NCBI GenBank assembly: GCA_024867545.1
Contig: JANFNE010000026.1
Location: 186,001 to 250,000, forward strand
Reading direction: 5' to 3'
DNA from: Phytopythium helicoides
Lineage: Eukaryota; Oomycota; Peronosporomycetes; Pythiales; Pythiaceae
DNA length: 64,000 bases
The notes beneath the pieces were generated by a model that did no database searches, was not told where the DNA came from, and saw only the letters and a list, made by a program, of their open reading frames with translations. The stretch's first letter is position 1; the number at the start of each line of letters is the position of its first letter. Of this stretch, positions 36,057-47,100 are shown one piece after another. A program made the translations under genes and the position numbers.

Positions 36057-36237
36057 CGATACAAAGCGCGAGGCAAGTGGCGAGCGACCCTCGCTAGGTT
36101 CGAACGTGGGCGACAGCTGAAAATGGAACGCACTTTACAGCGTCGCAGGCGAGGGCAACTTTTTTTTTTGCTCTTGAGCGACGACTTGGCTCGCAGGTCT
36201 GCGTACTCGTGTTCTCGTTGACACCACCTTCATCAAT

Positions 36238-36903
36238 ATGCGCCGAATTCTGGTGCTGAGTCTGTGGGAACAGTTCCACTTGTACGCCAAGCGGATCCTG
36301 CCAGATCGACTGAACGAATTGCACACGCAAGGGTTTGCCCGTCGTGCACACTCTCCTTGCTGTCATCCGTCTATTTTCACGGCCAAAGCTTCTGACAACA
36401 CTCGAGTTGCTGCTAATAGTCGGGGAGGACTTGCGCAAAGCTCTCAGCGAACCACCTTGTGCGAGGAACCTGTGCTTCTCAAGGCTAACCCATGTGTATG
36501 AATGGTTTCCACAATTGATCCATCCGGTTGGAGAATGTGATTCAGGACGAGAATAGTGGAGCTGCATGCTGGGAGAGCGTCACACTGCTGGCAGACGTTG
36601 GGCAACTGATCCATGAGAACGTGGCCTTGTGCCTCGGGAGCTCACAAGTCGTGCTAGCTCGTAAAAATAGATGTGCTGCTCGAACGCTGCTCGAGGTCTA
36701 ATCGCCTAGACAGCTTACGAGCGCCTTACAGTTCGTTGCTGCTTCCTGGGTGTTCCGGCCACCAAGCACACGCGGAAGGAGTGCTTCGAGTACATCACTT
36801 TCTCGTTTGATCACCAGGACAACGAGGGCGGCGCAGGAATCCAGAGCTTCTTCGTGCATAGTCTACCTTGGTTGAAGTGGACAGATCTCCGCGACGCTTG
36901 AAG
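36238..36903 (+). pseudogene. Frame-broken coding relic, unknown family
   Basis: Protein-like sequence moves between frames: MRRILVLSLWEQFHLYAKRI from 36238, then a Leu-rich helical stretch (HTLLAVIRLFSRPKLLTTLE) in another frame from about 36340. Next is an ENVIQDENSGAACWESVTLL segment from about 36530, and finally a KECFEYITFSFDHQDNEGGA segment at about 36780-36870. No GT-AG introns reconcile these frames, so at least three indels have accumulated. The original function is not identifiable. Confidence 0.35.
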
Positions 36904-37850
36904 ATCGAGCGTCTGCTTGCAGTCCGTCAACATGTACGGGCAACAGTGATGAGTTCAGTTTCGTATAGTACTGTACGCACATGTACTGCACGTTGACAAA
37001 ATCTGGAAACTGCCGAAGTTGCACCGACCTAGCTACCTACAGTACTCGATTTCGTTGCTTGCAGCTAGTCCATCCCGGAAAAAGCTATTGCAACTCTTGT
37101 CGGGAGCTTAGCGCACGTTCAATTCTTCTGCGCGGCAAACGGAGCGCTGAAGGATGGGCGACGGCAACGTGGAGGGATGCACGACCAGGTCGAGACGGTG
37201 ATGACTGCTTGCGTTCCATCCCCTAAGATCTCGGCGAAATGTAGGTACACTGCACACCGCGACGCCCGCATTCATCCACGCGACAATCTACAGTACGCAG
37301 CGAGGATCATACGGTAATTACTGACCGTTCGCACGCACGACATTTCGAAAGTCGCGGTCCCACGCACTTGACGGTTTTTAACTTTTAACACGAACGCGCA
37401 TCCGCACCCTTTCGTGGTGATCACAAGTTACTGCGGTTCGCACCACGAGGACCGCTCGCAGGAGCCCCTTGCTGCTCTCCACCGCCAGCACCAGCCGCGA
37501 CTCCCGAGAGCTGCAAGAGCTCAACCGGCCAAGGCCTTCGCTCTCTGCTCACCGACATGACCGCCAGGAGCGTTCGATCGCAGGTCCGCGGACCTCGCAC
37601 GTGCGTCGCTTCGATTATTTCGCGGCGCATCCTCCGTGCCCGCCCGCCCTCGCCCACTCTTTTGCGATTGTACAGTACTGTACCCATGTCCTCCGACCCG
37701 GTCTCCGCACTTTGTGACGGGAGGCTTTTGTCGAAATGCGACGCCACGCGAAGCGTCTGAAGAAATATTGTATTTCCGCAAGCGTTCGCGAAGCACCCCC
37801 GCAAATCTTTTCATACAGTACGCGGCGACAGTCGACGGGTCCTCCGCGCC
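36904..37850. other. Intergenic / 5' flank of bZIP copy 1
   Basis: Only short unsupported ORFs. The part around 37611-37660 aligns, with many differences, to 40712-40760 upstream of the second bZIP copy, so it belongs to the older duplication. Confidence 0.45.
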
Positions 37851-39359
37851 TCCGTCCGCGCGGCTGCGGACGCCGACCCTGCCCCGCCGCACTCTTCAAC
37901 TTGCGGACGGCCGCGCATGTGGTCGCCAGAGCCCCTCGACATGGACGTGGACGTCCACTCGAGCGCACTCGACCAGTTCCTGGAGCCGCCGCCAGCCGAC
38001 TGGACCGCCGTCAAGATTGAGAACGTGCGCGACCCGTGGCTGACGCTCGGGTCTCCGCTGAGTGTGGCGGCGCTGCGACTGCCGATGCGAGTGGTTCGCG
38101 AGTGGCAGCTGGGCGATTGGCTCGACATGGACGAGGAGTGCGGCGGTGGTGGTGTAGATGGAGGTGTAGAGCAAGAGCAGGGAGGAGTGGACCGAGGTGT
38201 GGACCGAGGTGTGGACCGAGGTGTGGACCGAGGTGTGGCCAGTACCATGGACGACACCAAGCAGATGTCTGCGGGAGTCAAGACAAGGATCGACACCAAG
38301 ATCGCAGACGAGTACTATATGGATGCCATGGAGGTCTCCTCCTGCGCTTTCGACGTCGAGATCAACACCAACGCCACCTCGGTCGGTGCTGGGGATGATG
38401 TGGTCGAGTCCGTCTCCCGTGAGAATGATGCGGACGACTCCGTCCATCGCGAGGACAAGGCTGTGGACGTGTCGATGGACGTGTCGATGGAAGCGTCGGT
38501 AGACCTCGATGCAACCCCTGCCTCGCTCGTATCGTCTGTGGACGATGAGGTGTGCATCAAGTTGGAGCCTCTGGACGAGCGAGCGTTCTCGACCGCAAGC
38601 GTCATTAGCAGCACAAGCGTCACAAGCAGCACAAGCGTCGCAAGCTTCACTAGCACCACGAGCGACGCGGTCCGAGATATACACGACGATGACCTAGAAG
38701 AGCTGGAGACGCTCACGGAGCTGTCGGAGGTGGCGGACGAGCACCCGCGCGAACGAATGAGGCAGCGCCAGCGGCTTTACGAGAAGAAATACCGGCAGCG
38801 CAAGCGGGTACGTGTTCATATCCCAACTACTCGTCCGCATACATCCGTAAAGATAAAGTACTGACCGCGGTGCTGTGGTGTGTTGTGTGTGTGTGTACGT
38901 GTGTGATATGCAGGTGGAGCTGCTGGGACTTCGTCGCCAATGGCTCGATCTCGAGGCAAAGCTCTTCGTGCTCCGGCGAGATCGTCGAGCAGACTCCGTG
39001 GTGATGTCGCGCGTTTCGTCAATGCGTCCACACAATTTGAGAGAGCTCAAGAGCCAGCTCCGCTCGCTGAAGCAAGAGGAGCGCGCACTGGTGATGGATC
39101 GAGTGGCCATGGCGACGGCTGGAGCGCTGGAGCAGGTGGCTCGCATCCGCGAGTACTCGGACAAGAGCGTGTTGCAGACCCGTCGCGAGTGGACACATAG
39201 CACTACGAAGATCTTCGGTGGTCCGGCATTGCACCAGCCTTTGATGCCGCTGAGGTTCCGTTGGTGAGTGAGTGTGGTGCTTGAGGTTTGGGTCCGTCGG
39301 ATCCCTTGTTTGTGATTTCTGGCTGCATTCAATGCCTGTGTTCGTGTCTGCTACGGTGG
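37851..39359 (+). repeat. Segmental duplication, copy 1 (bZIP-like gene)
   Basis: About 1.5 kb nearly identical to 40920-42426, at a constant offset of 3067 bp apart from a 2-bp indel just before the ATG. It covers the short 5' leader, both exons, the intron and the start of the 3' flank. Confidence 0.9.
37917..39267 (+). CDS. bZIP-like transcription factor, copy 1
   Basis: Two exons: 37917-38807 and 38914-39267, with a 106-nt intron (donor GTACGT, CTGAC branch, acceptor ATGCAG); 414 residues. The long N-terminus is acidic and Ser/Thr-rich, like an activation region, with four GVDR repeats encoded by a 12-bp minisatellite (about 38186-38240). The basic region RERMRQRQRLYEKKYRQRKR is cut by the intron immediately before a Leu-rich helix starting VELLGLRRQWLDLEAKL. 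The canonical bZIP Asn is missing, as in divergent oomycete bZIP families. A second coiled region follows (ELKSQLRSLKQEERALVMDR). Presumably a nuclear DNA-binding dimer; targets are unknown. Confidence 0.7.
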
Positions 39360-39562
39360 ACAACAAATGAGATTGCTACACGGCCTCACTCGACTTCACA
39401 AATCGATTGTCGCCGACGGTCATCGAGAGCAAAGAGTAAAACTAAATCTGCAGACTCACTACAGCTGCCATAACAACTAAATTGAAGCCTCTATGTATGC
39501 TCAACATGATCCCAGCTAAAAATTGATCGACTCATTGAACGGTCAGCTCGCTTTATTTGCCG

Positions 39563-39765
39563 TCACACTGACCAGGTGCGGCATCTAGCATACTTCCAGT
39601 CACTGCGCTGTCTGCCGTTGTGCGTTAACGAACCAGCAGCGTTCCTTCTTAATGAATCCCACCACCGTCGCCGACATGACTTGTTCTGCTGCATTCTCTC
39701 CAAAGACGTGCGTAGTCGCGCTTTTCTCTGTGTGTGTGACCACATAAGTCGCGGAAGTACACTGT
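39563..39765 (-). pseudogene. Relic of purple acid phosphatase 3' end
   Basis: Minus-strand remnants match the intact phosphatase at 42631-44126: CGHTHREKRDYA corresponds to YGHTHGEKHDYA, and SATVVGFIKKERCWFV corresponds to SASVVGGIKEGHCWFV. The final codons (TWSV-stop at 39563) parallel IWST-stop at 42631. The stop codons are offset by 3068 bp, the same offset as the bZIP duplication. A frameshift and a deletion between the GHTH motif and the tail show it is dead. Sequence beyond 39765 no longer aligns. Confidence 0.8.
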
Positions 39766-40014
39766 GCATTCCATCGCATCGCATCCGTGAGTGGCGCTGA
39801 AGTCCACCTGAACCAGTGGTCGATTGTCCTAGTCGGATGGGTTCGTGGACGCGACTTCATGGACGAGTCAGGGAACCACGACTCACTTGAAGCAAACCTG
39901 ATTGGCGGTAGCACGGTTACTACTCGCGCACGTGCGCGGCTGCCATGATCCCACGGCACCTCCCCCACTCCTCAGCACCCACTGTTTGCGTCCAGCTAGA
40001 CCTCATATCGCGCT

Positions 40015-40245
40015 GTCTCGAGAGAGAGGACACCACCACCAACTCGCTGTATTACGCTCGATATAGTCCATGATGATGAATGCTTTGGCTTCCATCATCT
40101 CGCGAGCCGTGCAGCTCAAATCCTGCTGTCCTGCTTTCTTTTTGATTTTGATGCACCAAGAACCGAGCCACATGTACCAGTTGAAGCAATCGAGAGCGAT
40201 GGTGGCGACTATAGAATATGGCCAATAAATTATTTAACCATCACT
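40015..40245 (-). other. Unassigned open stretch without a start codon
   Basis: About 70 codons open on the minus strand, including CFNWYMWLGSWCIKIKKKAG and AREMMEAKAFIIMDYIERN. It starts directly after a stop and has no early Met, so it is a possible exon or gene fragment. The family is not recognised. The rest of 39766-40919 shows nothing else supportable except the diverged 5' flank of bZIP copy 2. Confidence 0.2.
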
Positions 40246-40919
40246 CTTGTCCACTTCAACCGCAGAACCTCTCGTTTTAACGACGGTTGAAGATCGCTAC
40301 GTACACGACACAGTAGGTATCGACGCCCGCTCATCTCGACGCGCCAAGGTCTGTGCAGGCGCGGGTGATGACTGCTCCGAGCTCCATCCCCTCAGGATTT
40401 GCGTGTAGCCAACACGCGCGCACGCAATCGAGCGGCTCGATCTCGCAATCCTTGACGTGGATGATCTCAGATCTCGACTAATCGCTCTGTACTGTGCTCT
40501 ACAGAAACTTCCTCGGCAGTCTCGAGCCAAAGCGAACCACTGAGCGCATTGCAAACTGGCAACGCAAGGACACTGCTCCACTGCAGGATGGCGCCACTAG
40601 CCTCGAATGCAGGACACCTCGCATTTGTAGGATGGGGAAGCGAGGCCAGCCACCATCGAGAGGTGTAGAAGCCGAGTGATTACGGCCCGCGCGACTGAGC
40701 TACCGTAGATTATGGCGCGCATCCTCGGTGCCCGCTCTGGTCCACTGTCCCCTCGCGACTTCTAATTGTTTCGCTACGCGGTACCGTAGCGTCGTTGGCC
40801 TCGCAGTGCGACAGGCGAGAGTTTGGATCTTCAGGGGCCTCAAGTGTCGAAGTGCACTTGCTAGCATTTCGACACTCTGAAATACATCCGCGCCGTACCG
40901 TAGATACCACACCCGCAGC

Positions 40920-42426
40920 TCCGTCCGCGCGGCTGCGGACGCCGACCCTGCCCCACCGCACTCTTCAACTTGCGGACGGCCGCATGTGGTCGCCAGAGCC
41001 CCTCGACATGGACGTGGACGTCCACTCGAGCGCACTCGACCAGTTCCTGGAGCCGCCGCCAGCCGACTGGACCGCCGTCAAGATTGAGAACGCGCGCGAC
41101 CCGTGGCTGACGCTCGGGTCTCCGCTGAGTGTGGCGGCGCTGCGACTGCCGATGCGAGTGGTTCGCGAGTGGCAGCTGGGCGATTGGCTCGACATGGACG
41201 AGGAGTGTGGCGGTGGTGGTGTAGATGGAGGCGTAGAGCTAGAGCAGGGAGGAGTGGACCGAGGTGTGGACCGAGGTGTGGACCGAGGTGTGGACCGAGG
41301 TGTGGCCAGCACCACGGACGACACCAAGCAGATGTCTGCGGGAGTCAAGACAAGGATCGACACCAAGATCGCAGACGAGTACTATATGGATGCCATGGAG
41401 GTCTCCTCCTGCGCTTTCGACGTCGAGATCAACACCAACGCCACCTCGGTCGGTGCTGGGGATGATGTGGTCGAGTCCGTCTCCCGTGAGAATGATGCGG
41501 ACGACTCCGTCCATCGCGAGGACAAGGCTGTGGACGTGTCGATGGACGTGTCGATGGAAGCGTCGGTAGACCTCGATGCAACCCCTGCCTCGCTCGTATC
41601 GTCTGTGGACGATGAGGTGTGCATCAAGTTGGAGCCTCTGGACGAGCGAGCGTTCTCGACCGCAAGCGTCATTAGCAGCACAAGTGTCACAAGCAGCACA
41701 AGCGTCGCAAGCTTCACTAGCACCACGAGCAACGCGGTCCGAGATATACACGACGATGACCTAGAAGAGCTGGAGACGCTCACGGAGCTGTCGGAGGTGG
41801 CGGACGAGCACCCGCGCGAACGAATGAGGCAGCGCCAGCGGCTTTACGAGAAGAAATACCGGCAGCGCAAGCGGGTACGTGTTCATATCCCAACTACTCG
41901 TCCGCATACATCCGTAAAGATAAAGTACTGACCGCGGTGCTGTGGTGTGTTGTGTGTGTGTGTACGTGTGTGATATGCAGGTGGAGCTGCTGGGACTTCG
42001 ACGCCAATGGCTCGATCTTGAGGCACAGCTCTTCGTGCTCCGGCGAGATCGTCGCGCGGACGTCGTGGTGACGTCGCACGTTTCGTCAATGCATCCACGC
42101 AACTTGAGAGAGCTCAAGAGCCAGCTCCGCTCGCTGAAGCAGGTGGAGCGCGCGCTGGTGATGGATCGAGTGGCCATGGCGACGGCTGGAGCGCTGGAGC
42201 AGGTGGCTCGCATTCGCGAGTACTCGGACAAGAGCGTGTTGCAGACCCACCGCGAGTGGACACACAGCACGGCGAAGATCTTCGGTGGTCCGGCATTGCA
42301 CCAGCCTTTGATGCCGCTGAGGTTCCGTTGGTGAGTGAGTGTGGTGCTTGAGGTTTGGGTCCGTCGGATCCCTTGTTTGTGATTTCTGGCTGCATTCAAT
42401 GCCTGTGTTCGTGCCTGCTACGATGA
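40920..42426 (+). repeat. Segmental duplication, copy 2 (bZIP-like gene)
   Basis: Partner of 37851-39359. Beyond both borders similarity drops sharply although spacing to the phosphatase stop is kept (205 bp here, 204 bp in copy 1). Confidence 0.9.
40984..42334 (+). CDS. bZIP-like transcription factor, copy 2
   Basis: Same structure as copy 1: exons 40984-41874 and 41981-42334, a 106-nt intron, 414 residues. Only about four residues differ from copy 1 in the 297-residue exon 1 product (for example IENARD for IENVRD). About ten differ in the 117-residue exon 2 product, which carries the zipper and second coiled region (RADVVVTSHVSSMHPR for RADSVVMSRVSSMRPH; QVERA for QEERA). The introns look identical. 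Upstream in-frame codons exist from 40795, but the ATG at 40984 corresponds to the start in copy 1. The gene converges on the intact acid phosphatase. Confidence 0.7.
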
Positions 42427-42630
42427 ACAGCACACCACTTTGCTGCATCACCACACAGCTCAACTCTGCATTTCTCAACATTTTTCAAAGTGCAAAGTGC
42501 AAACTAGCTCAGTTGCAGCGAATCAATGAACTAATTTAAACTCCAAAGACTTGCAACGCAATCCCAACCAATACGTCACTGACTGATTGACTTGCAAGCG
42601 AATGGACCGATGAACTTGGTTTCCCTGTAT

Positions 42631-44126
42631 TCACGTCGACCAGATGTGCTCCTCGGCGTCTTTGCAGCTCGTTCCTCGTCCACCACGTTGAGGGACGAAC
42701 CAGCAGTGTCCCTCTTTGATGCCGCCCACCACTGATGCAGACACGTCGGCGTTCATGACCCACTGATCGTCAAACGTGAGGAACTTGAGCTCGAGCCAGT
42801 TTTTCGACGCGCGGAGCGAGAAGATGCCGTACGGATAGCCGCCAGCTGCCCAGAGGTTGTCGATGTAGCTCGATGCGAATGGAGGTATTCCACTGGGGGA
42901 CTCATTTTGTATGCCGCCACCGGCTCCGTTCTCTACAAAGTGGGTCCCGAATAACGCGTAGTCGTGCTTCTCCCCGTGCGTGTGGCCGTAGAGAAAGAGC
43001 TGAATGCCTAGTCCGTCGAGTAACTCGCGCCACTTTTCTGCGTCTTCAGGTGCGTAATGGTTGTAAGGTGAGTAGTGCGTGTTGACAATTTTCCAAGTGG
43101 CCTTGGACGACTTCGCAGCTTGTACCAGTCTTTGTCTCGAGTCTTCTCCCCACGTCTTGAGCTGCTCATACAAGCATCGAATACGAGCAGTGTCACCGCC
43201 AGCACATCGCTGATCGCCGCGCTCGATATTCTCGCACGAGTCGTCGTCACCAGCGGAGTAGCCGTAGCATTGGCAACAAATCTGCCGAGCACCGTGACTA
43301 TCGGCGTCGTTCGTGTCCAAGTTGAAGATGTCGATTGTGACGCCGTTCGCGTCTGACAGCGAATAGACATAAAAGTGATCGGGAAGGTGCCATCGGTCCG
43401 CGTTTGGACTAACGTAAGACGACTGAAGCTGAAACTTACTTCCCAACGCTGCGACGATTTCTTCAGGACTCGAACACGGAGCCGGTTCATCTCCACTCGA
43501 GCACACGTAGCTAGCCCCGCCATAATCGTGGTTCCCCAGCACTGTGATCCAAGGGATTCCCGCGAGCGATGGATCTGAGTACTTGTCCTCAAACGTCTGC
43601 TGAAATCGGTACGCCTGGTCTGTAATGCTCTGAAGTCCTGTCCAATAGAAATTGTCTCCGTGACTGATGACTACACTGGGGCGTGGAACCATTGCACTCG
43701 CTGCCAATCCAAGAAGGGACGCCGTGTATTCCATCGCATTGAAGTCGAGCACTGTGTACGTCTTGCGTCGCGAGCAGCAAGAGCCACCTTCTTTCTGAAT
43801 CGTCCGCCCCCAATCACCGATGGCTAGAGTGGAAGTTGAGTAGGTTTCTTGCAGCGGATCTGGGAGTCCAGCAAGCTCGTCCACTTCCACGTTAGTGCTT
43901 CCGTTACCACTGATGCTCGCAGAGCTGAGAGAGCTTGACGAGCGATATTTGTGGCTCGATCGATGGAGACTATCGTGCCCTTCTCTGCCTTGAGGATTTG
44001 CATTGTCGCTTGGAGCATCTCCAGTTGATGCGTGCTGATTTTTTGACCTGAAAAGATAATGGCGAGTAGCACGGCCACTAGAGCTGCAGCCAACAATGTT
44101 GCAACACCTACGACTCGCTTCTTCAT
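42631..44126 (-). CDS. Purple acid phosphatase, small (TRAP/ACP5-like) type, signal-anchored
   Basis: Metallophosphoesterase hydrolysing phosphomonoesters at a binuclear metal centre. All five metal-ligand motifs are present in order: AIGDWG, SHGDNFYWTG, LGNHDYGG, VNTHYSPY and YGHTHGEK. The best N-terminus starts at the ATG at 44126 with a membrane segment (MKKRVVGVATLLAAALVAVL), then a helical stalk to ...ARQALSALRAS. The catalytic domain is in another frame, joined at about 43905-43920 at ISGNGSTNVEV. No GT-AG intron of plausible size fixes this, so a one-base frameshift or assembly indel is likely. The catalytic ORF could also run upstream to 44178, but that extension looks non-coding. The gene is head-to-head with the LRR gene (65 bp between ATGs). 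An older copy of the 3' end lies at 39563. Confidence 0.8.
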
Positions 44127-44190
44127 TCTGGCAAAGTCTTGCCGCCCCAGCGACTTGCAGAGTGAGCAAGATCATCATGGCAAGAGATTC

Positions 44191-47100
44191 ATGCTGACGC
44201 CACTCCAGGAAAATGATGAAGAAGTGTGCTCAGCATTCGCCAAGAAAAACGCGAGCAAAGCGACCGGTATTTTCGGTCCTGTCGTGTTTGTCTATTCTCA
44301 TCACTCAATGCATCGCCATGATGACCGCGGAGTGCCCCATCACCACGTGCATACATCCCGGCGATTATCGGGTGGCTTTCGCAGCAAGCAACTGCTGGAG
44401 ACACTCGAACTCACGGCCGAGGCGATCCGAACGGGATCAACTAATGGTAGCCTAAACGGCAACTCTTTTGAAAATGAAAGAGTAGGCGCACCAAGGACCC
44501 TCAGTACCGACAAGGCGATCTCAAGCGTGACCAGAATTAAGCTCATGGCAATTGCCAAGCGAAAGACGCCAACCGAGTCCATTTCCCCAAAGTCAGCAGC
44601 AATAGAGAATTCATCGAAACGATCAACAACTGCGAACACTGTTATTCCGAGCATTTGGTCCCAAGGAAGGAAAACGTCTGGTTCGCCGGACAAGCAATAA
44701 CAGTAAGACAACACCACAAGTGACGATAAGAGCAGTGCTACCGCAGCTGATGCCTTGAAATTGGAGGCAAAAACGCCAACCCGCTACCGAGTTGGGACCT
44801 TTGAGACAAAGGACGGCACAACATGGAAGGCCAGTATCCAAGGAGACATCGAAAAGTTCATGTTCCCAAGTCTACGTCTTGAGTCGCTCTATTCAACTCC
44901 CAAGGAAGACGACAACAAGAAAAAAGGATACCCAGACAGCCTTAGCAAATCCGACCCCTGACCAAGTAACCCAACTACTGGCTGAGTCAACAATGACAGT
45001 TGAGTGGGAGATGGAGCCAAAGTGTCCCACTTGCCGACCGACATCAATGCCCAACGTCGAAATCGAGAAACGGAGCGATTTTGATCAGAAACTTGAGGCT
45101 GCCGAGGCATTACTGTGTGAAAAAGAATATGACCCATCGCTTCTTTTTCCTCAGTTGAATTTAAGAGAGAGCCATAAACCAAATCAAGACCCGGCAACGG
45201 TTAAGGCTCACCTTATTGCACGGAACCCAGCACCTGAAAGCAATGCAACATCACTTTATCAACCTGAAGTGATATCAACTTCCCAGCGAATTCCACGGCT
45301 TCCACAAACGCGAAGGTTTGTGGCAATTATACTGAAACTGTATACTTCTAGAAGTAGATTCAATTGCCTAATGAATAGACATGCGTAATAAACAGGATCA
45401 TCAAACAGATTCAGCGGCACTCAACTCAACAAGGACAGATTGAGTATTATGCAGACAAGCACAACCTCTTCGCCAAGTGGAAAAAGCTCCAGCGCTCACA
45501 GCAGCATCGTTTACTTCCTACATCTCCCCGTCATCGGTATCATCGAGAAGGGGAAGAAAGTGAGAGCGAAAACAGTGATATCCACGACGACGAAGAAGCC
45601 GATGAGCAGTTCCTTGGTGCGCTTTCTCCACGATCACTCTTCTTTTATGAGTGCACACGGCACCAAATCCTTCCAGAACCTATCTTTTCGCGAATCAATG
45701 ATATGCCTGCTCACCGCCCAGGTGGGGCCACATCATTCCCAGGAGTTGCAGCCACTCTAATCCATGCAGTTCGCGATAGACACAACAAAACTGATCTCGA
45801 TGGCTTAGTGACGACCGCGACCGGCTATGTTGTGAAACGCAAGCGACAACTTGCGCTGCATCTGCAGGAATTTGGACTGGGTGATGCAAAGACTCGAGCG
45901 CTCGCCACTGCACTCGAGCAATTCCACAGCGTTCACATACTGGATTTAAGTGCCAACCGACTAACAGACGAAGCCATTATCCCGCTACTTGCGAGCCTCG
46001 AGCGTGCAGCAGGCTCACCACCTCCAACGAAACCTATTATTGAGCATCAACCGCTGCAACATTACGAAGATAATACGAGCCCAAAACATAAACTTTCTGA
46101 AATCATTACTCGGGTTGGTCTGGCAAAGCTCCAAGACGCAAGCACGAAAGGATGTGCGCTTACTACACTCAACCTCAGCCAAAACTCTATTGGTCGCGCT
46201 GGCTATCAGCAAATTGCTCAATTTCTGGGCTGTTGTCGAGTCCTCACACATCTGAATCTATCCCACACAAATGTAGTAACGAGTGGAGACAGCGATGACG
46301 CACTTGCACCGCTCACTCAAGCCATGCAAACACACCCTGCTTTGCGGTTTGTTGATCTATCAGACAACCACATCGGTGAACATGGTGGCGAATTACTTGG
46401 TGAAATGCTGACACACTCAGGATGTAGTATAACAGAGCTCGACATCTCCTGGAACGGAATTTGTCGCCACGGCGCGGTTGCAATTGGTGTGGCATTGCGG
46501 TCTAACGCATCTCTGAAAACGTTGCGGCTAGGAATGAATCGCTGTGGTGACCAAGGCGGAGAGCAAATTGCAGCCGCACTAGCTACCAATATGACTCTTA
46601 CTTTACTTGATCTGTCGCGAAATGCAATAGGTGGCGCTACCTGTGTTGCTTTTGGAGTCTTCTTGAGGCAAAATCGATCGTTACAAGTACTCCAACTGCG
46701 CGATAACAGCTTGGGCCCAGTTGGATGTCGGGCACTCTTACGAGCGTCTGCCATGGGTAGTCCATGCGAGATTGATATGTCAGTTCACGACACAATTGGG
46801 CATGAAGCGAGTGGAAACGGCCCCTCAATCTTTGACGCTGGATTCCCATCGCTTTCTTCGCCCTATGAGCTAAGATTGAGTGAGTCACCGTACGAGTTTG
46901 CAGTGGCTCAGGAATTACTTGATGCCGCACTAGTGTACAACCGCTGTTCGTTATCCGATATCGTGCACATTGAAAACCCTTCGCCAGCTCCAGGTAGTAG
47001 ACGGAAACCTCAGCCAAAGCGGACGACTCTTGTCATGGATGCTGATGGAAGATGTTTGAGGGATGCGTCGAGTTCCAAGTTGTGGACGCTTCCAAGTACA

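Noticed and set aside
35481..36221. 246-codon plus-strand ORF
   Set aside because: Arg/Ala-rich shadow of the minus-strand coiled-coil gene, which has a clean intron and better composition.
42631..44178. Phosphatase start at 44178 in the catalytic frame
   Set aside because: The first ~90 residues of that reading lack a signal sequence and look like a shadow; the other frame gives a TM anchor and stalk.
44340..44717. Minus-strand ORF with hydrophobic stretch (125 codons)
   Set aside because: It overlaps the LRR gene's N-terminal exon, whose plus-strand frame runs into supported downstream exons; the hydrophobic pattern is probably a shadow.
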